64,000 nucleotides of DNA from Nitrosospira sp. Is2 (GTDB lineage: Bacteria; Pseudomonadota; Gammaproteobacteria; Burkholderiales; Nitrosomonadaceae), in the NCBI RefSeq assembly GCF_033095785.1, contig NZ_CP137134.1, forward strand, positions 1,736,001-1,800,000. The letters run 5' to 3'. The position numbers and the translations under genes are program-made. Below the pieces are notes generated by a model, which saw nothing but the letters and a program-made list of their open reading frames with translations, did not search any database and was not told the DNA's origin. Of the stretch, positions 18,992-27,746 are shown piece by piece; position 1 is the stretch's first letter; each line of letters opens with the position of its first letter.

Positions 18992-19516
18992 ATGCAGCAC
19001 ATACTGGAGAAGGCTAAAAATATTCGTCTGGTCGTTTTTGACGTGGACGGGGTACTTACCGACGGAAGCCTGTACCTTACGGACGGCGGCGAGGAGATAA
19101 AGGCATTCAATAGCCAGGATGGCCACGGCCTTAAGATGCTGAGGGCGAGCGGAGTTAATATCGCGCTCATCACCGGTAGGCAATCGCGGTGCGTCGACCT
19201 GAAGGCCAAGGATTGGGGCGTTACCATCGTTTACCAGGGCGCGAAAAGCAAGCTGCCCGTATTCGAGGCGATGCTTAAGGATCACGGGATGGACGCCTCC
19301 GCCTGCGCCTATGTGGGAGATGATTTGATAGACTTGCCGGTGATGTTGCGTTGCGGTCTTTCCATTACAGTGCCGGCCGCGCCGGCTTTTGTGAAAAAGC
19401 ATGCGCATCATGTTACCCGTCTGGAAGGTGGCCGGGGCGCTGTACGCGAGATTTGTGAATTGATTATGCACGCGCAGCAGACCCTGGATGCCCAATTGGC
19501 GGCCTATCTTAAATGA
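18992..19516 (+). CDS. kdsC: 3-deoxy-D-manno-octulosonate 8-phosphate phosphatase KdsC
   Basis: A 174-residue HAD phosphatase without a cap domain, the usual KdsC length. VFDVDGVLTDGSLY carries the nucleophile and acid/base Asp pair, LITGRQS the Thr of motif II and YVGDDLIDLPVM the metal-binding Asp residues. It dephosphorylates KDO 8-phosphate in the cytoplasm for lipopolysaccharide core synthesis. The stop overlaps the lptC start by four bases (ATGA), so the genes are translationally coupled. Confidence 0.95.
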   Translation: MQHILEKAKNIRLVVFDVDGVLTDGSLYLTDGGEEIKAFNSQDGHGLKMLRASGVNIALITGRQSRCVDLKAKDWGVTIVYQGAKSKLPVFEAMLKDHGMDASACAYVGDDLIDLPVMLRCGLSITVPAAPAFVKKHAHHVTRLEGGRGAVREICELIMHAQQTLDAQLAAYLK

Positions 19517-20085
19517 TCAATCGCCTGCCTTCCTGGCTCCTCGTCGTTATTCTCGCCTTGCTCGTAATATTGCCGTTCTGGCTGAATCAATCGCCGCGTG
19601 CAATTTCCCCTTCGCAGAACAATCAACCGAGCCGAACGCCTGACTATGTGGTGGAAAACTTTTCCGCTATTCGAATGGATGAGAGCGGCGTTGGACGTCA
19701 TGTCCTGCTCGGGAAGAAAATGGTGCATTACCCGGACGATGACTCCACTGATCTTGAGCAGCCGCGCTTGATCAATACCGAGCCGGGAAAACCGGCAATG
19801 CAAGTGAAGGCGGACGAAGCGAAAATGACAAGCAGTGGCGAAGATATTTATCTGAGCGGCAACGTCATGGTAGTGCGAAATGGAGGTAAGGGCCGCGGCG
19901 AGACAAGCATGACTACGAGCTTGCTCCATGTTATCCCGGATGACGATATTGCCAGAACGGACAAGCCCGTCGTTATTACCGAAACAAACGCGGTGATCAG
20001 AGCAGTTGGCATGGAGATGAGTAACCGCACGGGTATCACACAGCTATTGTCGCAGGTTAAGGTTGTTCATGACAAACGACGATAG
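19513..20085 (+). CDS. lptC: LPS export ABC transporter periplasmic protein LptC
   Basis: A 190-residue bitopic protein: one membrane helix (residues 8-24) followed by an OstA-like beta-jellyroll of the LptC family (DYVVENFSAIRMDESG, LSGNVMVVRNGG). It takes LPS from LptBFG and passes it to LptA. Overlaps kdsC by four bases and the start of lptA by 17, as usual in this operon. Confidence 0.92.
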   Translation: MINRLPSWLLVVILALLVILPFWLNQSPRAISPSQNNQPSRTPDYVVENFSAIRMDESGVGRHVLLGKKMVHYPDDDSTDLEQPRLINTEPGKPAMQVKADEAKMTSSGEDIYLSGNVMVVRNGGKGRGETSMTTSLLHVIPDDDIARTDKPVVITETNAVIRAVGMEMSNRTGITQLLSQVKVVHDKRR

Positions 20086-20686
20086 GAAAGGTGAGGCGCA
20101 AGGCCCGGCGCGAGGCGGGCGATTCGCGGGGTGGCCCTCGCGATGGAAAATCCATGGCTTGCGTTCAAGTTGCGTGGGGTATTTACTCGGCATGGCCCTT
20201 GCCGGGCCCGTTCTGGCTGAAAGGGCTGACCGCGATCGGCCCGTTCATCTGGAAGCCGACCGGGCGACTGTACAGGATGCCAACAAACTCGCGACCTTCA
20301 CCGGCAACGTAGTGCTCACTCAGGGAACCTTGGTCATTCGCGCTGACAAGATGACGGTGAAAGAAGACGCCAACGGGTTCCAGCACGCCACTGCGTTCGG
20401 CAACCTTGCCACCTTTCGCCAAAAGCGCGACGGCAAGGATGAGTATGTGGAGGGGTGGAGTGAACGAATGGAATATGACGGCAAGGCCGACAAGGTGCAG
20501 CTATTCAAGAAAGCGAGATTACGACGCGGGCAGGATGAGGTTCATGGAGATTACATTTCCTATGATGCTGTCAATGAATTCTTCCAGGTAAACGGTAGTG
20601 GCGAAACAAGTACTCAAACTCATTCCGAAGGAAGGGTAAGGGCCGTGATTCAACCGAAGAAAAAACCGGATGCTGAGAGTCGATGA
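20069..20686 (+). CDS. lptA: LPS transport periplasmic protein LptA
   Basis: A 205-residue protein with an N-terminal hydrophobic export signal preceded by an unusually long basic and polar stretch of about 35 residues. The OstA/LptA domain follows (PVHLEADRATVQD, TFTGNVVLTQGTLVIRADKMTV). It forms the periplasmic bridge for LPS. ATG 20069 is preferred to TTG 20063, since AAGG lies six bases before it. The late signal suggests that the real start could be further in, for example near the later Met of the hydrophobic segment, but no better ribosome-binding site was found. Confidence 0.88.
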   Translation: MTNDDRKGEAQGPARGGRFAGWPSRWKIHGLRSSCVGYLLGMALAGPVLAERADRDRPVHLEADRATVQDANKLATFTGNVVLTQGTLVIRADKMTVKEDANGFQHATAFGNLATFRQKRDGKDEYVEGWSERMEYDGKADKVQLFKKARLRRGQDEVHGDYISYDAVNEFFQVNGSGETSTQTHSEGRVRAVIQPKKKPDAESR

Positions 20687-20710
20687 AGTCGAACGCCGAC
20701 GTGCTGGAAA

Positions 20711-21433
20711 ATGAGCGAATTCAGAGCCGATAATTTAAAAAAAACCTATAAGTCCCGAACGGTGGTGCAGGATGTTTCGATTTCCGTCAATAGCGGCGAA
20801 GTCGTAGGCCTGCTCGGACCCAACGGCGCGGGCAAGACCACGTGTTTCTATATGATGGTCGGTTTAGTCCCGCTCGATGGGGGTAACATCCATCTCGACG
20901 AACTCGATCTTAGCCAGATGCCGATGCATCAGCGGGCACGCCTGGGGCTGAGTTACCTGCCTCAGGAGGCATCCATATTTCGGCGCCTTTCGGTGGCCGA
21001 CAATATTCGTGCGGTGCTGGAATTGAAGAATTACCCGCCCGGTGAAATGCACCAGCATCTTGACGATCTGTTGCATGATCTTCATATCACTCACATCCGT
21101 ACCAACCCAGCCATTAGTTTGTCGGGTGGGGAGCGCCGCCGCGTCGAAATTGCGCGGGCGCTCGCAACCGAGCCGCGCTTCATTCTGCTGGATGAACCGT
21201 TTGCGGGGGTTGATCCAATCGCCGTGATTGATATTCAAAAAATTATCAGATTTCTCAAGGAACGTGACATCGGCATTCTCGTTACCGACCATAACGTGAG
21301 GGAAACGCTGGGTATTTGCGATCGAGCCTACATCATCAGCGAAGGTAAGGTGCTGGCGAGCGGCAGCCCCGATGAAATCATCTATAATGAAAGCGTAAGG
21401 AAAGTGTATTTGGGAGAGCATTTCCGGCTGTGA
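20711..21433 (+). CDS. lptB: LPS export ABC transporter ATPase LptB
   Basis: A 240-residue ABC ATPase. Walker A GPNGAGKTT (residues 37-45), signature LSGGERRRVEIARAL, Walker B ILLDEPFAGVDP and the switch His in DHNV are intact. It energises LptFG extraction of LPS from the inner membrane. Sits 24 bases downstream of lptA and 50 upstream of rpoN, the standard order. Confidence 0.96.
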   Translation: MSEFRADNLKKTYKSRTVVQDVSISVNSGEVVGLLGPNGAGKTTCFYMMVGLVPLDGGNIHLDELDLSQMPMHQRARLGLSYLPQEASIFRRLSVADNIRAVLELKNYPPGEMHQHLDDLLHDLHITHIRTNPAISLSGGERRRVEIARALATEPRFILLDEPFAGVDPIAVIDIQKIIRFLKERDIGILVTDHNVRETLGICDRAYIISEGKVLASGSPDEIIYNESVRKVYLGEHFRL

Positions 21434-21483
21434 AGTAGGAGTTAGCCATACATACGAACCCGGTTTACCGGGTCCTGCCTATT

Positions 21484-22947
21484 ATGAAACCCACTCTCCA
21501 GCTTAAGACGTCACAGCACTTAACGCTCACTCCGCAATTGCAGGAATCGATCAGGTTGCTGCAGCTGTCAACGCTGGAGCTGAACCAGGAAATTGAACGC
21601 CTGGCTCAGGAAAATCCCCTTCTGGAGCTCGACGACAGTGTCGGTAGCGGCATCGAGTATTTGGGCGCGCTCGAGGCCGGGGTAGAGCCCCTTTCGGCTG
21701 ATCTGATGGAAATTCCGGAGGAAGGCGGCAGCAAATTGCTTTCCGAGGATAGTCTTGACTCAAAAAAAGAAGCGGGGGAAACGGACTGGCTCCCAGACGA
21801 CAGCGGATCCCGCGGCATGCGGGACGATGACGACGAGCGTGATTTTCCACAACAGGCGGCAGAGCCTCAAAGTCTGCGCGAGCACCTCAACTCGCAGCTT
21901 AGCCTTAGTCAGATTCCTGAACGCGACAGGAAAATTGTCGGTTTACTGATCGACAGCCTCGACGACGATGGGTACCTTGCCCAGGACCTGGAAGAACTCG
22001 TTGACCTGTTGCCGCCCGAACTCGAGATAGACATCGATGACCTTCACATCGCCCGTGAACTATTACAACATCTCGATCCGGCCGGCGTGGGGGCCCGTAA
22101 CCTGAGAGAATGCCTGGTGATGCAGCTGCAGGCTCTGCCGGAGGACACGCCATATCGTGATCAGGCCTTGCTGCTGGTCGGGAATCATCTTGAAAGCCTG
22201 GCGTCAAGAGACTTTTGCGCAATAAAAAAATTGCTGCATTGCGACGACGACTGCTTGCGTTCGATCCAGAATTTGATCACGCGCCTAAACCCCCGGCCCG
22301 GTATGGCATTCAGTTCCGCAGTGGCCCGCTATATTATTCCTGATGTGATTGTCACCAAAATCGGCGGCGTATGGGTCGCCAATCTTAATCCGGAAGCAAT
22401 GCCTCGCCTCAGGATCAACCGGCTGTATGCGGACATCCTGAAACGCTATAGCGATGACTCTACGCGGCGGCTGGCAGGTCAACTCAATGAAGCAAAATGG
22501 CTTATCAAGAATGTCCTTCAGCGTTTCAGCACCATATTGAAGGTGTCGGCCGCTGTGGTTGAGCGACAGCAGCAGTTCTTCGAGCATGGGCCAGTAGCCA
22601 TGCGACCGATGGTATTGCGCGAAATTGCGAGTACGCTCGACCTGCATGAATCCACCATTTCTCGTGTGACAACGCAGAAATTCATGCGTACGCCACGTGG
22701 TATATTCGAACTCAAGTATTTTTTTGGTAGTCACGTCGCAACCGATACGGGCGGAGTTTGTTCCGCGACCGCCATTCGCGCTTTGATAAAACAACTGATC
22801 AGTGCCGAGGAGGGAAAAAAACCGTTGAGCGACAGTCAAATTTCGGAAATTCTGGGCCAGCAGGGTATTATGGTTGCTCGTCGCACTGTGGCAAAATACC
22901 GGGAGTCCATGCACATCCCTCCGGTTAATCTTCGCAAGTCAGTTTAA
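21484..22947 (+). CDS. rpoN: RNA polymerase sigma-54 factor RpoN
   Basis: A 487-residue sigma-54. Region I is the Gln- and Leu-rich N-terminus (LTLTPQLQESIRLLQLSTLEL), an acidic region II spans about residues 55-130, the core-binding region III follows, and the C-terminal RpoN box ARRTVAKYRE that contacts the -24 promoter element is complete. Regulates nitrogen and other alternative-promoter genes with AAA activators. Placed between lptB and hpf as in most Proteobacteria. Confidence 0.97.
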   Translation: MKPTLQLKTSQHLTLTPQLQESIRLLQLSTLELNQEIERLAQENPLLELDDSVGSGIEYLGALEAGVEPLSADLMEIPEEGGSKLLSEDSLDSKKEAGETDWLPDDSGSRGMRDDDDERDFPQQAAEPQSLREHLNSQLSLSQIPERDRKIVGLLIDSLDDDGYLAQDLEELVDLLPPELEIDIDDLHIARELLQHLDPAGVGARNLRECLVMQLQALPEDTPYRDQALLLVGNHLESLASRDFCAIKKLLHCDDDCLRSIQNLITRLNPRPGMAFSSAVARYIIPDVIVTKIGGVWVANLNPEAMPRLRINRLYADILKRYSDDSTRRLAGQLNEAKWLIKNVLQRFSTILKVSAAVVERQQQFFEHGPVAMRPMVLREIASTLDLHESTISRVTTQKFMRTPRGIFELKYFFGSHVATDTGGVCSATAIRALIKQLISAEEGKKPLSDSQISEILGQQGIMVARRTVAKYRESMHIPPVNLRKSV

Positions 22948-22967
22948 CTAACGCCCAAGGAGCCATA

Positions 22968-23324
22968 ATGAACCTCAATCTTACCGGTCACCACGTTGAA
23001 ATCACCCCTGCAATGCGGGACTATGTGACTTCAAAGCTGAGCAAAGTTACGCGCCACTTTGATCACGTTATCGATGTCAGCGTGATTCTGTCTGTAGAAA
23101 AACTCAGGCAAAAGGCTGAAGCCAATGTGCATGTGCGAGGCAAGGATATTTTTGTCGAGGCCGACGGCGCTGATATGTATGCTTCGATAGACAGTCTGGT
23201 TGACAAGCTTGATAGGCAGATACTCAGGCACAAGGAAAAGAATGCTGACCGCCGCAACAATGGCGGGTTGAAGAATCTGGAAGTGGAACAGCCTGAGGCC
23301 AATCCGGCTGATCCGGGATCGTAG
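22968..23324 (+). CDS. hpf: Ribosome hibernation promoting factor
   Basis: A 118-residue protein of the short HPF/YfiA family: MNLNLTGHHVEITPAMRDYV start, KLSKVTRHFDHV, and DMYASIDSLVDKLDRQI at the end of the folded domain, followed by a polar tail that lacks the long-form dimerisation domain. Binds the 30S decoding centre to inactivate ribosomes in stationary phase. Follows rpoN by 20 bases. Confidence 0.93.
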   Translation: MNLNLTGHHVEITPAMRDYVTSKLSKVTRHFDHVIDVSVILSVEKLRQKAEANVHVRGKDIFVEADGADMYASIDSLVDKLDRQILRHKEKNADRRNNGGLKNLEVEQPEANPADPGS

Positions 23325-23380
23325 TGGGTGGAGGGGAAAGTTCGCCCCGATTCCAGTTCATCTCGGAGGTGATCCATTAA

Positions 23381-24349
23381 ATGTCGCAGATTACCGGCAG
23401 GCAACTTTTTGAGGACAAGGGACAAAAGCTGAATCTGGTGTGGGAGGCGGGTAGGGACGGGGGCGAGAGGAGTCTCGGCGATGATGCTATCGCCCGTTCT
23501 ACGCAAGGGGTCATCGGTCATCTCAACTTCATTCATCCTAACTGGATACAGGTCCTGAGTCATACCGAGGCCGAATATCTGGACGGTCTCGACGCCGCGT
23601 CTCTGGACCAAAACATGCTGCGGCTTAGGCAAAGCAGCCTGTTTTGCATTATCGTGGCCGGCGGCGCTCCGGTGCCCGGTTCGATTAGAGCCCTTGCGGA
23701 TTCCACCCGTACTCCCCTATTCTGCTCACCCTATTCCAGCCTCGAAGTGGTCTGGTTATTACGTCCGTATCTGGGCCGTGCGCTGGCGCCTTCCAGTAGC
23801 CTACACGGCGTGCTCTTGGACGTTCTCGGCTTGGGCGTAATGATTACCGGAGAAAGTGGTGTCGGGAAAAGCGAACTAGCGCTGGAACTTGTAAGCCGAG
23901 GGCATGGACTGGTCGCAGATGACGTCGTAGAACTTTATCGCATCGCGCCGGAGACGCTGGAAGGTCGGTGTCCGCCCATGCTGCGCGATTTTCTTGAAGT
24001 GCGCGGCTTGGGGATGCTGAATATTCGCACTATCTTCGGCGAAACCGCAGTGCGGCGGAAGAAGAATATGAAGCTCATTGTACACTTACAAAAACCCAGC
24101 AGCGCCGACTTTAATACAATGGAACGGCTCCCGATCAACGACGTTACCGAAAACATTCTGGAAGTCAATATCCGGAAGGTTATCATTCCCGTTGCCGCCG
24201 GCCGGAACCTGGCCGTACTGGTGGAGGCGGCTGTGCGCAATTACGTATTGCAACTACGAGGTATCGATAGCGCTCAAGAATTTCTCACCCGGCATCAACA
24301 GGAAATGGAGAACGGGCAAGACCAGCAGCAGGCAAAATATGAAACTTGA
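23381..24349 (+). CDS. hprK: HPr kinase/phosphorylase HprK
   Basis: A 322-residue protein with Walker A GESGVGKSELALEL (residues about 157-170) and the HprK signature LEVRGLGMLNIRTIFGE. It phosphorylates and dephosphorylates a Ser of the PTS carrier HPr/NPr. In Betaproteobacteria ptsN usually lies between hpf and hprK; here only 56 bases separate them and no ptsN is present, so the phosphotransfer partners must be elsewhere or missing. Confidence 0.93.
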   Translation: MSQITGRQLFEDKGQKLNLVWEAGRDGGERSLGDDAIARSTQGVIGHLNFIHPNWIQVLSHTEAEYLDGLDAASLDQNMLRLRQSSLFCIIVAGGAPVPGSIRALADSTRTPLFCSPYSSLEVVWLLRPYLGRALAPSSSLHGVLLDVLGLGVMITGESGVGKSELALELVSRGHGLVADDVVELYRIAPETLEGRCPPMLRDFLEVRGLGMLNIRTIFGETAVRRKKNMKLIVHLQKPSSADFNTMERLPINDVTENILEVNIRKVIIPVAAGRNLAVLVEAAVRNYVLQLRGIDSAQEFLTRHQQEMENGQDQQQAKYET

Positions 24350-24390
24350 ATTTTAGGGACAGATGGTTCTCATTTCCTGCGTTTTGAACA

Positions 24391-25230
24391 ATGCAACTCA
24401 TCGTCATTAGCGGCCTGTCCGGCTCGGGCAAGAGCATCGCGCTGACAGTTCTGGAGGATAGCGGCTATTACTGCGTGGACAATCTGCCAGCAAACCTGTT
24501 GCGGGAGGTGACGGTCTATTTAAGGGATTCGGGACACCCCCGCGTAGCGGTTAGCATTGACGCGCGGAGTCGCGATACGTTACCGCTGTTGCCGCAGCAA
24601 TTGGCCGATTTGAGGCGGCAGGAAATGGAAGTGCATCTCTTGTTCCTTGAGGCCAAGACCGATACGCTGGTAAAGCGTTTTTCAGAAACGCGCCGCCGCC
24701 ATCCGCTCAGCGATAATCGCTCGACCTTGCCTGAATGCATCGAACTGGAGCGCGAAATGCTGCGTGAAATTCGCGATCTCGCGAACTGCATCGATACGAG
24801 TGACTTGAGCGCCAGTTCATTGCGAACCTGGATTAGAGATTTCGTGGGGCTCGACCACGTGTGCCTGACTCTCCTGTTTCAATCATTCGGGTTCAAACAT
24901 GGTGTGCCGCTGGATTCGGACATGGTATTCGACGTGCGTTGTTTGCCTAACCCGCACTACGAGGCATCGCTGCGTCCGCTTACGGGAAAAGATCGCGCTG
25001 TAATTGAATACCTGGATGCAAATGGCGAGGTCAACCGCATGTTCGAGGATATCAGGAAATTTGTGGACGACTGGTTGCCATGCTTCGTTCGCGACAATCG
25101 TAATTATCTGACCGTAGCCATTGGTTGTACCGGTGGCAGGCATCGCTCGGTATATTTTACCGAACGGCTTGCGCACCAGTTCAAGCCAAGCAATCAGGTT
25201 CTGGTGCGGCACCGGGAATTGGATGCTTAA
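24391..25230 (+). CDS. rapZ: RNase adapter protein RapZ
   Basis: A 279-residue P-loop protein. Walker A GLSGSGKSIAL is at residues 6-16, ETRRRHPLS and FKHGVPLDSDMVFDVRCLPNP are family signatures, and the C-terminal GCTGGRHRSV is the substrate/RNA-binding motif. In enterobacteria it directs RNase E to the GlmZ small RNA to control glucosamine 6-phosphate synthase. Forms the usual hprK-rapZ pair, 41 bases apart. Confidence 0.95.
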   Translation: MQLIVISGLSGSGKSIALTVLEDSGYYCVDNLPANLLREVTVYLRDSGHPRVAVSIDARSRDTLPLLPQQLADLRRQEMEVHLLFLEAKTDTLVKRFSETRRRHPLSDNRSTLPECIELEREMLREIRDLANCIDTSDLSASSLRTWIRDFVGLDHVCLTLLFQSFGFKHGVPLDSDMVFDVRCLPNPHYEASLRPLTGKDRAVIEYLDANGEVNRMFEDIRKFVDDWLPCFVRDNRNYLTVAIGCTGGRHRSVYFTERLAHQFKPSNQVLVRHRELDA

Positions 25231-25276
25231 AGTCGATTCTTGGGGCAGTTTTTCCTAATTGATGTGCTAGAACCAG

Positions 25277-25897
25277 ATGAATGCTCCAAAAACTATCACG
25301 CTTGCTTACACCGGCGCATCCGGGATGCCCTACGGGGTGCGGCTGCTGGAATTATTGCTGGCCAGTGGTAATCGTGTATACCTACTGTATTCTCAGCCAG
25401 CCCAGATGGTGGCGCACCAGGAAATGCAATTTGTCCTGCCTTCTCGCGCAAAGGATGCGGAAGAGCTGTTCAGCCGTCGCTTTAATGCCGCCGAAGGACA
25501 GTTGCGGGTATTCGGACGGGAAGACTGGTCCGCGCCCGTGGCCTCAGGCTCAAACCCCCCCGATGCCATGGTGGTATGTCCTTGCACGATGGGAACACTG
25601 GCGGCAATCGCCGGGGGTTTGAGTCAAAAGCTCATCGAGCGCGCCGCGGATGTTATGCTTAAAGAAAAGCGCAAGCTTATTCTGGTTCCACGCGAAACGC
25701 CTTTTTCCTCAATTCACTTGGAAAACATGCTGAAGCTCGCACAAAGCGGGGCCGTCATTCTGCCTCCGAACCCCGGCTTTTATCATCACCCGCAAACGGT
25801 GGAGGATATGGTGGACTTTGTTGTTGCGCGGATACTTGATCATCTTGAGGTGGTGCATACGCTGATGGCCCGCTGGGGCGAGAACGAGAACCCATAA
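25277..25897 (+). CDS. ubiX: Flavin prenyltransferase UbiX
   Basis: A 206-residue protein of the UbiX/Pad1 flavoprotein family. TGASGMPYGVRLLELL (N-terminal FMN/phosphate site), VVCPCTMGTLAAIAGGLSQKLIERAADV, and LILVPRETPFSSIHLENML (prenyl phosphate site) are all conserved. Makes prenylated FMN, the cofactor of the UbiD decarboxylase in ubiquinone synthesis. Forty-six bases after rapZ, so probably in the same transcript. Confidence 0.93.
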   Translation: MNAPKTITLAYTGASGMPYGVRLLELLLASGNRVYLLYSQPAQMVAHQEMQFVLPSRAKDAEELFSRRFNAAEGQLRVFGREDWSAPVASGSNPPDAMVVCPCTMGTLAAIAGGLSQKLIERAADVMLKEKRKLILVPRETPFSSIHLENMLKLAQSGAVILPPNPGFYHHPQTVEDMVDFVVARILDHLEVVHTLMARWGENENP

Positions 25898-25979
25898 GTG
25901 AGCCCGCGAGAAGGCTCAGGCGGCATTCAGGTCGGCAATTCAATTCGATGTGCGGCGGACGGAACACGACGCGATGTTA

Positions 25980-26624
25980 TCACCGGCCGGACTGTTCGCT
26001 GCCGAGCACACTCTCTGCCGCGCACGTCTCGGCCGAGATCAGTTCCAGGCCATTTATTGTTGAGCGATAAATTCCTGCCTCGGTCACGATAAAATCCATG
26101 GGAACGTCATGCGGCTGTGGATGCAATGTGTCCACGCGCAGTATTTCAAATGCCACTCCAATTGCAAGTGGACGGGGCGTGATTGCTACAAGGGTACGAT
26201 CAAAATATCCGCTGCCGTACCCCAAGCGAAAGCCCTGCTTGTCAAAGCCGATCATGGGTATGACCATCGCGCGCACCGTCACCGGATCGGTGTTGTCGGG
26301 TACCGGAATATCGTAGGCACCGATTTTCATTGGCGCGTCCCGCCACCATTTGCGAAAATCCAGCGGTTCGTGTTTATTCACGACCTCGGGCAGTGCGAGT
26401 GTCGCGCCGCCTTCAGTAATAAAATCCATCAATGGGCGCGGATCGTATTCCCCCCGATGAGGCCAGCAGAACCCCACCACGGTGCTTTGCAAGGACGGAA
26501 AGCCCTTCTTGAGCAGGCCGGTGATCGCAGCGCTCCAGTCGCGGTATTCTTCCCTGGAAATTGACCCCCTGAGCTTTATCAATTCCGCCCGCTTTTCTCT
26601 TCGCCACTCCCTCCAGTTATCCAT
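25980..26624 (-). CDS. 5-formyltetrahydrofolate cyclo-ligase family protein
   Basis: A 214-residue protein with the family's ATP-binding VIPMIGFDKQGFRLGYGSGYFDRTL near the middle and a basic N-terminus (WREWRREKRAEL). It converts 5-formyl-THF to 5,10-methenyl-THF with ATP, recovering folate. It overlaps mutY by eight bases downstream of it, so the two are likely co-transcribed. Confidence 0.88.
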   Translation of the reverse strand: MDNWREWRREKRAELIKLRGSISREEYRDWSAAITGLLKKGFPSLQSTVVGFCWPHRGEYDPRPLMDFITEGGATLALPEVVNKHEPLDFRKWWRDAPMKIGAYDIPVPDNTDPVTVRAMVIPMIGFDKQGFRLGYGSGYFDRTLVAITPRPLAIGVAFEILRVDTLHPQPHDVPMDFIVTEAGIYRSTINGLELISAETCAAESVLGSEQSGR

Positions 26625-27723
26625 GTTTTTCGCCAGAACTCGATCGCAAATTCGTGAACAGTTTCCTCACCGGGGCGGGGATGGCTGACTGCAGCGCATC
26701 GTCAAGTGTTGTCCAGGTAGAGGTTCCTTCATGTTGTACTGTCGCAGAGGAAACCGAAATAACCTGAAGCAACTGGGGATAAATCCGTAGCCGGAAGTGA
26801 GTAAAAGTATGATCGAACGGCTGCATTTGCGCCTGAATCTGCGCCGGCATTCTGAGGTCCATTCCGAACCGGTGTTTGCAATGCTCTATGGTGTCTTCGC
26901 TGACAGCCATTTCGGGCAGACACCACATACCACCCCAGATCCCTTCGGGGGGGCGTTTTTCCAGGAAAATCTTTCCTGCATTCGTTAACACGAGCAGGAC
27001 GGTTTCCCTCGAGGGGAGCGGCTTCCTCGGCCTTGGGGACGGCAGCTTGTCTACCAGATTGCCGCGAAACGCGACGCACTCCAGTTGCAGTGGGCATGAC
27101 GCGCATTTCGGCTTGCTGCGCGTGCAAACGGTTGCACCCAGATCCATCAGCGCCTGGGTATAAGCCTCAACGCGCCCTTTAGTATTTTTCCCTGCTGTGC
27201 CATCCAATGGTGGCAGCAGTTCTTCCGCCTTCTGCCACAACAGCGTTTCGTTCTTTTTCTCGCCAGAATATCCTTCTATGCCGAAGCAGCGCGATAAAAC
27301 ACGTTTGACGTTGCCATCCAGTATCGCGCACCGCTCCCCATACGCGAATACGGCAATGGCCGCGGCGGTGGAACGTCCTATTCCCGGCAGCTTAAGGATC
27401 ATGTCAGCGCTTGCCGGAAATTTTGCCTGATAATCCCGCACGATAAGACGTGCTGCCCGATGCAAATTTCTTCCACGCGAGTAATAGCCCAGCCCGCTCC
27501 ATCGGGCCAATACTTCATCAAGAGATGCTTGGGCGAGGCTGCGGATATCGGGAAAGCTTTGCAGAAATCGCTGGTAGTAAGGGATAACCGTGCTGACCTG
27601 GGTCTGCTGCAACATGATTTCTGACAGCCATATCGCGTAGGGATCGCGGGTATTCTGCCACGGAAGGTTGTGGCGGCCGTGTTTTTCCTGCCAGCGGATC
27701 AGCTTTAAGTCGAAGGAATCCAA
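26617..27723 (-). CDS. mutY: A/G-specific adenine glycosylase MutY
   Basis: A 368-residue DNA glycosylase. SEIMLQQTQVSTVIPYY holds the catalytic Glu, LPGIGRSTAAAIAVFAYGE the helix-hairpin-helix, ILDGNVKRVLSR the catalytic Asp, and CTRSKPKCASCPLQLEC the four cluster Cys in the Cx6Cx2Cx5C pattern. The C-terminal NUDIX-like domain (residues about 235-350) recognises 8-oxoguanine. Start is TTG 27723, backed by GGAG eight bases upstream; no nearby ATG is available in frame. Confidence 0.95.
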   Translation of the reverse strand: MDSFDLKLIRWQEKHGRHNLPWQNTRDPYAIWLSEIMLQQTQVSTVIPYYQRFLQSFPDIRSLAQASLDEVLARWSGLGYYSRGRNLHRAARLIVRDYQAKFPASADMILKLPGIGRSTAAAIAVFAYGERCAILDGNVKRVLSRCFGIEGYSGEKKNETLLWQKAEELLPPLDGTAGKNTKGRVEAYTQALMDLGATVCTRSKPKCASCPLQLECVAFRGNLVDKLPSPRPRKPLPSRETVLLVLTNAGKIFLEKRPPEGIWGGMWCLPEMAVSEDTIEHCKHRFGMDLRMPAQIQAQMQPFDHTFTHFRLRIYPQLLQVISVSSATVQHEGTSTWTTLDDALQSAIPAPVRKLFTNLRSSSGEKHG

Positions 27724-27746
27724 GCGGGTGCTCCAGCCTAGGTCGC

